A stretch of 64,000 nucleotides of DNA from positions 16,938,392 to 17,002,391 of the forward strand of contig NC_067203.1 of assembly GCF_026262505.1 (NCBI RefSeq), read 5' to 3'. Each line of letters starts with the position of its first letter. Positions within the stretch are counted from its first letter, which is position 1. Shown here piece by piece: positions 49,328 through 60,136 of the stretch. A program made the translations under genes and the position numbers. The DNA is from Trichomonas vaginalis G3 (lineage: Eukaryota; Parabasalia; Trichomonadida; Trichomonadidae). The notes below the pieces were generated by a model. That model did not search any database, was not told where the DNA came from, and saw only the letters and a list, made by a program, of their open reading frames with translations.

Positions 49328-50542
49328 TTAAAGATCAATTGTAGCATTAGCTGAATAAGTAAATCGCCTATCATTCCTATTTGCAAGCGAATCACAAGGT
49401 TGCATGATATAAGCCTGACGATAATTGCTGTCATAATTTTTGTTATGTGTAGGGCATGTTTTATATATAAGTTGAACAATAGGACAAATTCTATCCATCT
49501 GATGTATCAAAGCAGGAGCTGTTTTTGTATCCCAATCGTAAATATAACCATCACTTCTAGGCCTCTGCTCATAAATGGAATAACATGCTGAAGCATAGTA
49601 CGTTGCGTTGAAGTCTATCCAAATTTTTGTAAATACTTTCCCATAAACGGCAAAATTAAAATAAGATTGATCGCGGCTCATTTTGTGGAAGAATTTTGGC
49701 AAGGAAATTACTGTATGATAAAATTCAGCCATTAGATAGCCTTTTCCTATAACAAATCCTCCGTTAATAAGGAATTTTTTCGCATTTGCTAATAAATTTG
49801 CAAATTCAGATGAAAAATACGCAGACATGAAGTACTTTTCCCAATCATGATTGGCAAACGTAACTCTTTCTATTGACATCGATATTTTATCTTGAGGAGC
49901 ATCTTTAATGAAAGGATCTTTTTGGAAAATCGAATCATAAATATCCGAAAACATCATTCTATCAAAATACATGGAGCAATACTCTGCAAATACGTATTCA
50001 ATGATTTTACGGCACATACGTACATCGTTAAAGATATTATCACTATGATAAGGAACAACTTGAATTGTAACTCCACAGTTAGAAAGATCGCGCCAAACAC
50101 TTTCATGATGAAGATCATAGAGTTTCTGTGTAACAAGAAAGATAATGCTGCAGCGGCATTGTGCTGATCGTAGTGTTCTAACCCAATTTAGAATATTATG
50201 TGAAGTGTTACCCATCAAATATGCAAATGCAACGTCATTTTCGGTACTATTTGATCCTGAGTAATGACGTACAACATTGCAATAATCACAATTTGAAAGT
50301 TTTTTCGCATTTGCCTTTGCAATTTCTGCAAGGTGGCCATTTTTAAAGAATTCAACATCCCCACAGATTTGCTTGGCCTTTTCTTCATATTCTAATGTTT
50401 CTTTTGTAAAATAACGAGAAAATGTTAATACTTGTGGTGCATTTCTGAGGTTTAGAAAAAATAAAGAGAGGATAGTATACAACAGAAGTGTTTCACTAAT
50501 AAGCCAGTCTGTTGATGCAGCCCTTCTATTGCTATACCTCAT
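49328..50542 (-). CDS. Type II membrane glycosyltransferase-like protein
   Basis: A 404-residue protein starting at MRYSNRRAASTDW. A single hydrophobic helix near residues 14-35 (ISETLLLYTILSLFFLNL) with basic residues before it indicates a type II membrane protein. The lumenal part has DVAFAYLMGNTSHNIL, the VTIQVVPYHSDN strand and, at about residues 195-215, FDRMMFSDIYDSIFQKDPF, which matches the 'D.RD..FQ.DPF' motif of GT-A fold glycosyltransferases that handle nucleotide sugars with a metal. Pro-rich and Tyr-rich C-terminal segments (YSIYEQRPRSDGYIYDWD) resemble family members in trichomonads. Promoter: TCATTACACC with +1 at 50557 gives a 15 nt leader. Substrate unknown. Confidence 0.65.
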   Translation of the reverse strand: MRYSNRRAASTDWLISETLLLYTILSLFFLNLRNAPQVLTFSRYFTKETLEYEEKAKQICGDVEFFKNGHLAEIAKANAKKLSNCDYCNVVRHYSGSNSTENDVAFAYLMGNTSHNILNWVRTLRSAQCRCSIIFLVTQKLYDLHHESVWRDLSNCGVTIQVVPYHSDNIFNDVRMCRKIIEYVFAEYCSMYFDRMMFSDIYDSIFQKDPFIKDAPQDKISMSIERVTFANHDWEKYFMSAYFSSEFANLLANAKKFLINGGFVIGKGYLMAEFYHTVISLPKFFHKMSRDQSYFNFAVYGKVFTKIWIDFNATYYASACYSIYEQRPRSDGYIYDWDTKTAPALIHQMDRICPIVQLIYKTCPTHNKNYDSNYRQAYIMQPCDSLANRNDRRFTYSANATIDL

Positions 50543-50931
50543 AAAATCTGGTGTAATGATATCAAAATTAACTCTCAATTTTTTGAGAAAAAAAATTGAA
50601 AGGTTTTATGTTTACTAATATCAACTTATAATGCTCTATAAAACTATAGAAATTTTGTGTAAAAAATAAAAATATACATTTTCATGCTTTTTGTAATGTA
50701 TCTAAGATATATTACTTTTATCACTTCAAACATGCGATTTGCTAATGAATATTTCTTCAATTTAGAAATTTCAAATTTTGAATCATGGATATTTTTGAAT
50801 TAACGCATTAATATTTGTATCTATTGGTCGATGTATTTATAAATTATTGCTCATGAATCATAGGAAACGAAATTTAAAATATATGTCTCTATCAAAAGGG
50901 GGAAGATTTTGCAAGACCCTGCTAAATTTTC
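50543..50931. other. Divergent promoter region
   Basis: Between the glycosyltransferase-like gene and the helicase gene. It carries TCATTACACC (minus strand, +1 at 50557) and TTTTCATTATT (plus strand, +1 at 50932). No gene inside. Confidence 0.5.
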
Positions 50932-50937
50932 ATTATT

Positions 50938-53160
50938 ATGCATCCAGCAGCAGAAGTTGAAGTTCACCATCGCCGAAGGAGACATCATCATAATAGTAAT
51001 GCTGCTGAGACAACACCTGAAGAGGCGCAGCAAATTACAGAAAAAGTTGCGCAATTAGAAGAATCAGGTGAAATTAATCCTTACACAAACAAGCCATACA
51101 GCAAGAATTATTACAAAATCCTCGAAACCAGAATGAAATTACCTGTTTATGAGAGAAAAGATGAGATTATTGAAGCTGTAAGGAACAGCAAAGTTACAAT
51201 CATCGAAGGTTCAACAGGTTCCGGTAAAACAACACAGATTCCACGATTTCTCCTTGAAGCCAACATTATTGACCCATCACAAAAGATTGTTTGTACTCAA
51301 CCTCGTAGAGTTGCTGCAATCAACGTCGCATCACGTGTTGCTGATGAGATGGATATCGAACTTGGCGCAGAAGTTGGTTACTGTGTCAGATTCGATGCGA
51401 AGGAGACCTCAAAGACACGCCTTACCTATATGACTGATGGTCTTTTGATGAGAGAATTCGTTATCGATCCAAATGTAACAAAATACGGTATCATCATCAT
51501 CGATGAAGCCCACGAACGTACAATTAACAGCGATATTATCATCGGTTTACTCAAGAGATTAGTTAATAAACGTGATGATCTCAAAGTTGTCGTCATGTCT
51601 GCTACTCTCGAAGCCACCAAATTCCAGCGCTTCTTCGATAATATCACCGACGATTCCGAACCATGCGTTACTCCACACATTGTCGTTCCCGGCAGATTAC
51701 ATAAGGTCGTTAAGGTCTATACAGAGGCAGCAGTGCCAAACTACCTCAACGAAGCTGTTTCCCGTACACTAGATATCCATTTCAACCAGCCAGAAGGCGA
51801 TATCCTCCTTTTCCTCACTGGTGAAGAAGAAATCGAGTCAACATGTGACAGATTACGAGCTGAAATCTCAGGCCAGACACATTCCACAGGTATAAGTGCA
51901 TACGTTCTTCCTCTATACGCATCCTTGCCTCCACAGGAACAAGCGAAAGTTTTCAAACCGGCCAAATATCCAAACACGAGGAAAATCATTGTTTCCACAA
52001 ATATTGCAGAAACATCTGTCACCATTGACGGTGTTGTTTATGTCATTGATCCAGGCATGGTCAAGCAAAACACATATAATCCGGAGCGTAGAATGTCTTC
52101 TCTTTTAGTTGTCCCCATTTCGAAAGCAGCTGCTGTACAAAGGGCAGGACGTGCAGGCAGAACAAGAAGAGGTATCTGCTACAGATTGTACACTCAAGAA
52201 ACTTTCGAAAAAGAACTTCAAGAGCAGACAACACCTGAAATACAACGCTCTGATTTGGCAAGTGTTTTATTGTTGATGCTGGCCGCTGGAATTTCCGACA
52301 TAATGCACTTCCCATTTATAGATCCGCCTGAATACAAACTCGTCAAATCTTCCATTGAAGAACTCTACTTCCTCGGTGCTGTCGACATCCAAGGAAATCT
52401 CACTGAAAAAGGCCGTTTAATGTCCTTGATTCCAATCGAACCAAAACTTGCTGCGGCTTTGATTTCATCCAAAGATTTCAACTGCACAGTGGAGATGGCA
52501 ACAATCGTTGCAATGCTTTCTGAACAAGGACAGCCATTCATGAGACCTGTCAAAGAAAGCGCAATGGCTGATGCAGCTCACCGACCATTTAAGTGCGGTT
52601 TTTCAGATCACATTTCACTTCTCAGGTGTTTTAACGAGTTTGCGAAAGACCCATCGAAGAACTTTTGCAACCAGCACTACTTGAATTACAGGATGCTTGA
52701 CAGGGCTTATAAATCAAGACAGCAATTGCTTTCTTTGTTGAGAAAGAATGGAATTGAAGCTGTTTCGATTTATGATGACAAAGAATGTCAAAATCCAGAA
52801 AAACATATCATTCATGCACTTTTGATGGGAATGTTCATGCAGACATGTGTTTATAATCCACCAACAAAACAGTACTCGTTCATGACTGGCCAGAAAGAGG
52901 CTGATATCCATCCTTCTTCTTCAATTAGAAGTATTCCAACATGGCTCATATACACTGAGTATGTTTTCACTAATAGTGAGTTCATTAGAGGATGTTCTGA
53001 GATAGAAGACTCATGGATAATCCAATCTTGCCCTGAATTCTTCGATCCTGAAAGATATCCAATCGGAAACATCAAAAATGCCCTCAGGAGATTGATAGAT
53101 AACGAAAATAGAAAGAAGAAAGAAGAATTATATATTATGAATAGAGTTATATTTTTATAG
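50938..53160 (+). CDS. DHX15: DEAH-box RNA helicase Prp43/DHX15
   Basis: A 740-residue DEAH helicase. Motif I GSTGSGKTT (about residue 91), motif Ia TQPRRVAA, motif II DEAH (about 189), motif III SAT (about 220), motif V STNIAETSVTIDGV and motif VI QRAGRAGR (about 400) are all present. The C-terminal winged-helix, ratchet and OB-fold regions follow (YTEYVFTNSEFIRGCSEIEDSWI). The short N-terminus and the phrase 'NPYTNKPYSKNYYKIL' match Prp43/DHX15, which disassembles spliceosomes and acts in ribosome assembly, instead of Prp2, Prp16 or Prp22. Presence of Prp43 fits an organism with few introns. The leader is 6 nt after TTTTCATTATT. The downstream TE and ankyrin fragment are unrelated. Confidence 0.9.
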   Translation: MHPAAEVEVHHRRRRHHHNSNAAETTPEEAQQITEKVAQLEESGEINPYTNKPYSKNYYKILETRMKLPVYERKDEIIEAVRNSKVTIIEGSTGSGKTTQIPRFLLEANIIDPSQKIVCTQPRRVAAINVASRVADEMDIELGAEVGYCVRFDAKETSKTRLTYMTDGLLMREFVIDPNVTKYGIIIIDEAHERTINSDIIIGLLKRLVNKRDDLKVVVMSATLEATKFQRFFDNITDDSEPCVTPHIVVPGRLHKVVKVYTEAAVPNYLNEAVSRTLDIHFNQPEGDILLFLTGEEEIESTCDRLRAEISGQTHSTGISAYVLPLYASLPPQEQAKVFKPAKYPNTRKIIVSTNIAETSVTIDGVVYVIDPGMVKQNTYNPERRMSSLLVVPISKAAAVQRAGRAGRTRRGICYRLYTQETFEKELQEQTTPEIQRSDLASVLLLMLAAGISDIMHFPFIDPPEYKLVKSSIEELYFLGAVDIQGNLTEKGRLMSLIPIEPKLAAALISSKDFNCTVEMATIVAMLSEQGQPFMRPVKESAMADAAHRPFKCGFSDHISLLRCFNEFAKDPSKNFCNQHYLNYRMLDRAYKSRQQLLSLLRKNGIEAVSIYDDKECQNPEKHIIHALLMGMFMQTCVYNPPTKQYSFMTGQKEADIHPSSSIRSIPTWLIYTEYVFTNSEFIRGCSEIEDSWIIQSCPEFFDPERYPIGNIKNALRRLIDNENRKKKEELYIMNRVIFL

Positions 53161-53421
53161 AGATTTTTTTAACAAAATAAAAGTGTATTTTACAAATTTA
53201 TAGAGTTTGTTTATGGTAAAAGTTAAATGACTCAGATTTATTAGTTATTAGTTAGTAAAGTTGCATTTGGCTGTTATTCTCCTATGTGCTTGTTGCTTAA
53301 ATTCATTTAAAAACGCCGCAGATATTATGTTCGATAAGATTATAAAAAACAAATTTATAAGCAATTTTAGAAGCACTTATCGAATAGTAAAGAAAATGTT
53401 GAAGTTCTTCTTTAACATGGT

Positions 53422-53687
53422 TCGAATACAAATGAAAAAGGTTTTTATGGAGAAACTGCTCTTCATATGGCATCAAGAAGAAATGATAAAAAAACACTAA
53501 ATTTCTTCTAATGAATAGTGCAAGTGTCAGTGAAAAAAGTGATGATGGTTTCACCGCTCTTCATTTTATAGCAAAAAAAAAGTATTGTACAGAAAGCACT
53601 GAATTTCTTATTTCACAGGGTGTAAAAATCAATGAAAAAGATGGGAAAAACACTCTTCCTGAATTGTTTTTTATGATGTGGTACTAA
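53422..53687 (+). pseudogene. Ankyrin-repeat gene fragment with a frameshift
   Basis: Starting near 53431 one frame reads NEKGFYGETALHMASRRNDK and KTLNFF before a stop at 53509-53511; the +2 frame from 53505 continues LLMNSASVSEKSDDGFTALHF ... TEFLISQGVKINEKDGKN and stops at 53685-53687. One missing T at about 53505 explains the break. The consensus 'G-TALHxA...NxxxTxxFLLxxxAxVxxxxxDG-TALHF' is ankyrin. The fragment sits directly downstream of Prp43 and just before a TTAA element. Earlier in 53261-53420 a frame reads a helical region of the DUF3447 type (AADIMFDKIIKNKFISNF). No intact gene. Confidence 0.65.
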
Positions 53688-53778
53688 CTCAATTGAGAGC
53701 ACTTCTATACCACACAAAATATTTAAAGCTGATTGTTGCAACTCGATTATTGTAGTTTTATTATATATGTATTATTAA

Positions 53779-54818
53779 GGGTGCACACGAGAGGATCATG
53801 TAAACTTCAGAATTTAGAACCTTATTTTTAGGCATTATCTTGGCTACCTATTTAGGCTCGAAAAGCAAAAAATATCAAAAAATACAACTTGACTCCATTA
53901 TGACCCTTTCATGGAGGTAGTTTTTATCCGCTAGTATTTTCCCTTTGAATCTCTTTACAATTCGAAATCAAATTCAAACCTCAGTAGAAGAAAGGAAGAA
54001 TCGACTTACTACGGTTGTAATACGAATAAATACATATATTTAATTATTTTTATTTACATAATAATTGTTTGAAGCTCATATTCCATCAAATTTTTAAATA
54101 AAAACATTAAAATGTTGAAAATGTTCATATATTTAATAGGGTTTTGGCACTTTATTGAGGAATTACTACATACATAGTCGAACTGAACTTGATATTTTGA
54201 AATTTAAATTATTTATCAAAATTAAAATTTAACTTGAAATTTATAATTATTTAGTCATATTTTGCATAATTCTAAGTAGATTTTGTAAAAAATCAAGAAA
54301 GAAAAATTTTAACGTGCTTTATTTTTTCTTTTTTATAATAATACATATTATTATATAATTAACATATTCATAATGTTTCACCCTTTCAAAAATATCCTCC
54401 TCCTCCTCTCAAATAAACGTACATACGGGTGGCCTCTTTTTTCAAAAAATTAAAATTTGAAATTTTGGGGCTCAAATATTAGAGATTTTTTCAACCTTCC
54501 GATATATGTTGTCTATATCAGACCTCCTTTCTTTTTGATACTTAACATTGTTCCTAAATCTTAGCCGTTAACGGCTGTTCTGAAAATATTTTTTTTTTCG
54601 AAAAATTCGAAAAAAATTCTCAAAATTCAAAAATCCCTTAATTCCTGAGGATTTTGGAAAAAAGTTTTTACATGAACATGTGTATATTATATGAAGTATA
54701 TTGATAAGGTAAAAATCAAATTTTATTGCATATTTCGAGAAATAAACTAACTAACGAATCCTCAAAATTGAGAGGGTAATCCTCCTCCTCTCAAATAAAC
54801 GTACATACGGGTGCACCC
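53779..54818. mobile_element. 1.04 kb TTAA-flanked element with short TIRs
   Basis: TTAA lies on both sides (53775-53778 and 54819-54822). The ends are GGGTGCAC (left) and its inverse (right), the same first bases as the 120 bp MITE at 28651-28770. Inside, a ~30 bp block (CTCAAATAAACGTACATACG with flanks) is repeated at about 54396-54430 and 54785-54815. No transposase-like frame is visible, so it is non-autonomous or decayed. It lies between the Prp43/ankyrin fragment and ribosomal protein L9. Confidence 0.65.
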
Positions 54819-54866
54819 TTAAAACTTATGTTATTTGGTATTAGAAAATAATTAATTATTCTTTAT

Positions 54867-55460
54867 TTACTCCTCCTTGAGGTGTTCGATGTGCTGGACG
54901 TAGATACCATCGAGGAACTTACGAAGATCCTTATCTTTGATCTTTGTGAGCTGGTGGATCTGGCCGCAGACAAGGGAGACGTCTTCGAGGTTGGCACCTT
55001 CGATGTTGATCTCATCCTTGGCGACGGATTCGTTGGACCAGATTCTGACGCCTTCTGGAGCTGTAACAATCTTGTGCTCCTTATGACCCATGAAGCCGTT
55101 GAAATCGAATGTACGGCCATCCTCAGAGCATGTGTGCTTGATTGGGAAGTGGGAGTAGACGAAGTGCATCTTATAACGCCAGCCGAGTGTAACACCGGTG
55201 ATCATGTTCTTGACGATGCCGAAGAGTGTGCCAATACGGGCAAGGAGCTTGCGGTTGCCGAACCAGCAGCGGGCAACGATCTGGTGATCCTTCTCATCGT
55301 ACTCGAAGTCAAGCTTGAGGTGGGAGAGATCCTTGACGAGCTTTGTTGTCTTCTTGTCCTTTGGATCTTGGTGCTCGATTGTGACAACACCAGACTTAAC
55401 TGTGCACTTGATGTTCTCTGGGATCTTGAAATGTTCCTGATGAAGAACTGGACGAGGCAT
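54867..55460 (-). CDS. RPL9: 60S ribosomal protein L9 (uL6)
   Basis: A 197-residue eukaryotic L9. Diagnostic segments: an N-terminal 'IPENIKCTVKSGVVTIEHQ' strand, DWxxGNRK-like 'CWFGNRKLLARIGTLFGIVK', NMITGVTLGWRYKMHFVYSHFPI and the end KDLRKFLDGIYVQHIEHL. All are expected for uL6, which sits near the sarcin-ricin loop and the GTPase centre. Codon use is C/G-rich at third positions, as for highly expressed genes. The antisense strand is also open over this length by chance. The upstream leader on the minus strand holds GTCTCAATC, possibly the initiator, about 45 nt before the ATG. Confidence 0.95.
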   Translation of the reverse strand: MPRPVLHQEHFKIPENIKCTVKSGVVTIEHQDPKDKKTTKLVKDLSHLKLDFEYDEKDHQIVARCWFGNRKLLARIGTLFGIVKNMITGVTLGWRYKMHFVYSHFPIKHTCSEDGRTFDFNGFMGHKEHKIVTAPEGVRIWSNESVAKDEINIEGANLEDVSLVCGQIHQLTKIKDKDLRKFLDGIYVQHIEHLKEE

Positions 55461-56685
55461 TGGCCAAAAGGTAGATCAAACCGCTTAAGCCCTAGATTGA
55501 GACTTTTTTACGGTTTGACATTCATATTAATATTATGGTTTTGAATAATTACAAAGGTACATTCACTAGGCGATAACAGTAAAATGGGATGAAAATAGGA
55601 TAAATAGCATCCCTATATAGTGCCTAACAATATTTATACGGGCCAAAAAAATTTGGCTAGAGATTTGGTGAGTTATAAAACTTAGAAAATTGAGAGGGAT
55701 TTTTATTTTTGAATTTTTTTTGGAAAGTTAAAATTGCGATTAAAAATCGATTTCCAGGAGAACTAAGCATCTCATCATATATTTAAATCGATTAAAATAT
55801 TAAATAATAGTTGAATAGTATAACAACGTGAAATTATGGCTGAATCTACAGAAAAAATGAACATATTTGACATTTTTGAAAATTCATACGTTAGATGGTG
55901 ACAGACTCATAAACTATATTTTAGCTAAGATTGATATATGGTTTCAACAACACATGGTTAAAATCGTAAAAATATTTTAGATTTCAAAAGATATATATGG
56001 TAATATAATGGAACAAAGTCAACAAATAGCATGTTAAATATGTTATAATTAACTTTTTATTAGATCCAATAGTAGATATCGAATGGTTTCCAGCTTTATG
56101 GTTAAATATTTTCTTTTCGAGCTTCTCTTTAACTGTTGTATTAAGGTTGTAAATTTTTGATGCTAGAAACTATGGAATCTTCTTTGCTGCTGCATTTTTC
56201 TTGAGAGTTCTTGCAATTTCGAATAGATCTGCGCATTGTATGAAATGGAGGCTTTAAAATATCTTGAAAACAGAATAGGACTGCTTTTCCAAAGGAATGC
56301 TTACTTGTAAATCAGAGAGTTTCAAAATTGACAGCAAGATTATCATCATAACTTTCGATTTTGCTGCGAAAAAGGAAGACAAGTAATTAACAAATCATTT
56401 ACTGTTGTTCATCAAAAGAAGAAAACTTTGATAACAACTAATGATGATAAGATCAAGCTATCTTTTAATATTTTAAATTAATAAGACATTCAAAATATTT
56501 GAATGGTTTAAAATATTTTCTTTTAATTTCTATAAGATATTATCATGATTATATAATAAAATTTAAATTTTTATTCAAAAAGGCAATATTTCAAACTTTT
56601 AATTTCAAAAATCTTAATTCTGCAATAAGTGTATTTAATTGTAGCAAATTTAATGATCCTTCGTCATGCTTAGCAATTTGGAATA

Positions 56686-57735
56686 AGGGTTTCGTTTTGC
56701 TAAAATTGTCACTTTTATAGCATATTTGTTTTTGGATGTTTTGCGAAACCAAAAAAAAAAACTATGATATACAATGTGTGTGTAAAGAAAATACTTTATT
56801 TACTAGTTAAAAAATCATTTGGTATTGATCAAGTTATTTTTTCTGGATAAGATATTATATGGATAATTGGATAGAAAATACAATTATATAATCTTGTACC
56901 TGGTTTAATTAAGCTAATTGTCATCAGAAACTTGTAATTTTTATGAATTTCAGATTTTCTTTTCATTACTGCTTTCTTAATAGGTCAAGTTCTTATTTAC
57001 GTTATAAAGTATGATATTTACAAATATCAAGTTATCATGTTTTTTGAGAAATTATGAGAAACAAACAAAAATGAAAAAGATAGGAATAGCAATGAATAGT
57101 GATGTGGGTATAGAAAATGTAAGAGATATGAATGCAAAGCAATCAGTATTTAGGATATTGACCATAGATTTCGAAAAAAAAATGCTGCATATTGAGCGAA
57201 AACTATGATTATATTATAAGGCTGTCATTTAAAGCATAATGAAACTATTCCCTTTTCATTTTAATCGAATAAGATAGTAAAGATTTTTGAATTAGCTAGA
57301 AACTGATGAGATGTTTTCACAAATCAGATTTTTAATCTCTATAATGCATAATTCACTCAATATCTCAATTTTGATATTGCGAGATATTTTTGCTATCGGT
57401 TTCGCAATTTTGACACACATAGCAAGAGGGTTCTATAAGCATTATTATCAACGTAGAATCTGAATATCATATCAGAAAATGTCGCAAATCTGACATTTAC
57501 CCGACCAAATAGCAAAAATAATTGAATACTTTTCGCAAAAACTTTAAAAATCGATAAAAATGAAATATAGATATTAAAGAGACTTTTTATATAATATTCA
57601 TAAAGATTTTCCAAAAATATGATACCGCAAAATTAAAAAAAGTGACGTCTTGAGTGGAGTCAAAGGAAATTGCTAGCTAAATGTTTTTTTTAGCGAAATT
57701 GCGTATTGTACGTTTTTTTCGCAAAACGAAACCCT
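56686..57735. mobile_element. 1.05 kb segment with perfect terminal inverted repeats and flanking TA
   Basis: AATAAGGGTTTCGTTTTGC at 56682-56700 is exactly inverted at 57721-57739. If the target site is TA, the repeats are AGGGTTTCGTTTTGC (15 bp) flanked by TA on each side. TA duplications are typical of Tc1/mariner elements, but no transposase is present, so the family is open. It lies in gene-free DNA. Confidence 0.55.
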
Positions 57736-58918
57736 TATTTGGAACTCATAAATTAATGATTTCTTCAAGTAAAATTCTGCATTATTTCAAAAGTCAATAA
57801 TTCTCTAGTAACTTTTCTTCAAACCTAACCATTATATTATATGTATAATGGAAATAATTGCAAAAAAGATAGCCGAATTTACTGGTAGTTCTTGTGATGC
57901 GAAATAATTGCAAATTAACACCTAGTTTTAACAGCATCAATCTCTTTTTGCTCTCATTTAAATGCATTCGCACACTTTAATTTTGAAATATAAGAGTTTT
58001 GGAAATTATCAAATTTATCTGCTCAAATACTATAGATCTTCATAAGTGTTAATAGAATCATTAGCCTTACATATAGTGTTTAATATAATGATGCACATTA
58101 TACTGGGATTCGTTCCTTATTCATCTAGTTATTATAAGATTTACAACCCCATGAAAATTTAAAATTTTGTCAAAAATAGTGAATGTACCTTTATAATTAC
58201 TTATAAAGTATATATGGAATAATGATAGAATTCTCATAGATATTTGTTTTTCTCAAAGAAATCATTTTCACTCAATATTATTGGCGCCTCGCGCCGATAG
58301 ATTTAAGAATATAGAGGACAGCACCTACACTTTTTACATTATGAACCTACAGTAAATTAACATCCTGTGTTTATATTTTTTATGACTTAATTTTGATAGT
58401 TTTTGTTGAGAAATTTTAATCATATTTTAAATAAATATATAATATTATTCTTGGATATTTGGATGACGAAAAGCGCCAATCATATATCGAGGAATTCAAT
58501 TTTTCAAATAAATTATTGGATTATCATCAAAAATCATAGAAAACTAAATATTTAGTTACGATAATGCATAAGGAATATGTATTCATTGCGTGTGTCTTGC
58601 CGAACAAATGACGATAAAGGTTCTCAAAAAAATTTATTAACAAGACCTCAATTCCAAGTATCACTCTGGTCTAAAGTCTTGTTGTAATGTGTACAAGTCC
58701 CAACAAATTCTTAATAAGTGCTTTACTTTCAACATTTATTTCGAGAATTCTCTAATATCTAAAAATATCCTCTAAGTTAATTCGTCCATACTAAAAGTCT
58801 ATCTTATATTTTACGTAATAATCTTTTAAATCGAATATTAATCAATACACTTAAATTTACTTGAATAAATACTTTTCCTATAATCACTATGTGTTTGTTT
58901 TGCCGAAGGTAGCATACC

Positions 58919-58931
58919 TGCCCGAAGGGCA
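58919..58931. repeat. GC-rich hairpin
   Basis: TGCCC-GAA-GGGCA sits inside a ~50 bp GC-rich patch (58903-58945) in which GGTAGC, GTAGCC and CCGAAGG recur; it stands out from the surrounding AT-rich DNA. Confidence 0.6.
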
Positions 58932-59336
58932 AGCGTAGCCACCTGAGGTTAGAAATTATATTATAACAAATTTGATTTTGTGGACTAAAGAATCGTGGTA
59001 AGTTTAAATCTTCATATTGTAGCTCATTAAACTTTAATTAACTCTTTCAGACAATCAAGATCACAAAACTTTATTTGCATGCCACTATATAATCAGGAAA
59101 TAAACATAAATTAGATATTTCCTCAATAGATCACAAGATACAACCACTAAGCTATTGAAAATGAGACAGATCACAATTAATACCACGAAGTAAAAACGAT
59201 ATCGTAAATTTTATCGTCAATTTTTTTATCCAAGATTTAAAGTTTTAAAACAGATAAAATTTGAAGTTTTTGACCTGATGATTTTCCAGAATTTCGGTTT
59301 GACATAGGCAAATAGTGTCATTTGCCATTTTTCAAT

Positions 59337-59693
59337 ATGCTCTTCCTATTTCTGGTTTTTTTGATCAAACTCAGATCCGATACTGAAAGACACTGCAATT
59401 CACGTTTATATGTTAATCGTAAGTGGGAGCTTGAAGACGGTCGCACATTATTTTATAACACGAAGAAGACTGTTTGCAGGGGCGGCATGATGCTAACTTC
59501 AACCGAAATTGAAAATTATGCTGTAATTGTTGACGGCACAAATCAAATCAAATTTGATCAAGATTCTGACAGTGTCAAACTTGCTGATGGAAGAATCGCA
59601 TCAGTTCGTAGTGACAACTATTTGAGAATCGTTGGTAAAAGTATTATAATGACAGAAACTTATAAACTTGGCATAGTATCTAAAGTTTGGTGA
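59337..59693 (+). CDS. Small secreted or membrane-anchored protein, unrecognised
   Basis: A 118-residue protein starting at the ATG 59337; the in-frame extension to 59322 begins with TTG. The N-terminus is a clear hydrophobic signal sequence (MLFLFLVFLIKLRS), likely cleaved near residue 15. The mature chain is beta-rich with two cysteines (HCNSRLYVNRKWEL, KKTVCRGGMML) and a repeated strand-turn pattern ending in KLGIVSKVW. The promoter is good: GTGTCATTTG with +1 A at 59320 gives a 17 nt leader. Function unknown; it could be a secreted or surface effector, which I do not infer further. Confidence 0.6.
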   Translation: MLFLFLVFLIKLRSDTERHCNSRLYVNRKWELEDGRTLFYNTKKTVCRGGMMLTSTEIENYAVIVDGTNQIKFDQDSDSVKLADGRIASVRSDNYLRIVGKSIIMTETYKLGIVSKVW

Positions 59694-60136
59694 AGAATCT
59701 TAAATTTTAATTTCAAATAAAAGATTTCTTCTAGTCGTAAATAGTTTACGTTTAACTACTACTAATTATAATAATATATATCTTTATATATCACATTTAT
59801 TTTAATATTTTGAAAAATAATTCAATAATTAGAGTTTTCTGAGAGAATAACAATACGGTGTCTATTAGGAGACCAAAAGAATCAATCAAATGTTATATTT
59901 CGCGGCCATTTTACAACTCTTAAGATGATTTCGTTTGAAATTTGATTTGATCTTTTTCCAGATTTTGCATGTGGAATCCTTAAGTTAATGTGATTTAATG
60001 AATTTTATTTGGTAATGCCATACTTCCAAAGAATGTGTGTTAAAACAACATTAAAGTGTCCAAGGTGCAATCCATAATTGAAATTTTTCAAAATATCAAC
60101 TTTATTTTATAATTTTACAAATTAAATCAAAAAAAA
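59694..60136. other. Intergenic region between convergent genes
   Basis: About 440 bp, AT-rich, no gene seen. Confidence 0.4.

Larger units (their letters stand above)
55461..59319. other. 3.9 kb gene-free region
   Basis: No credible protein or RNA gene. Contents: TIR-bounded segment 56686-57735; hairpin TGCCC-GAA-GGGCA at 58919-58931 in a GC-rich patch; palindrome GGCGC-CTC-GCGCC near 58285. Scattered short frames are not protein-like. Confidence 0.5.

Noticed and set aside
54882..55544. 220-codon open frame antisense to ribosomal protein L9
   Set aside because: It exists because L9 uses C/G-rich third positions; composition is unlike any protein and L9 on the other strand is certain.
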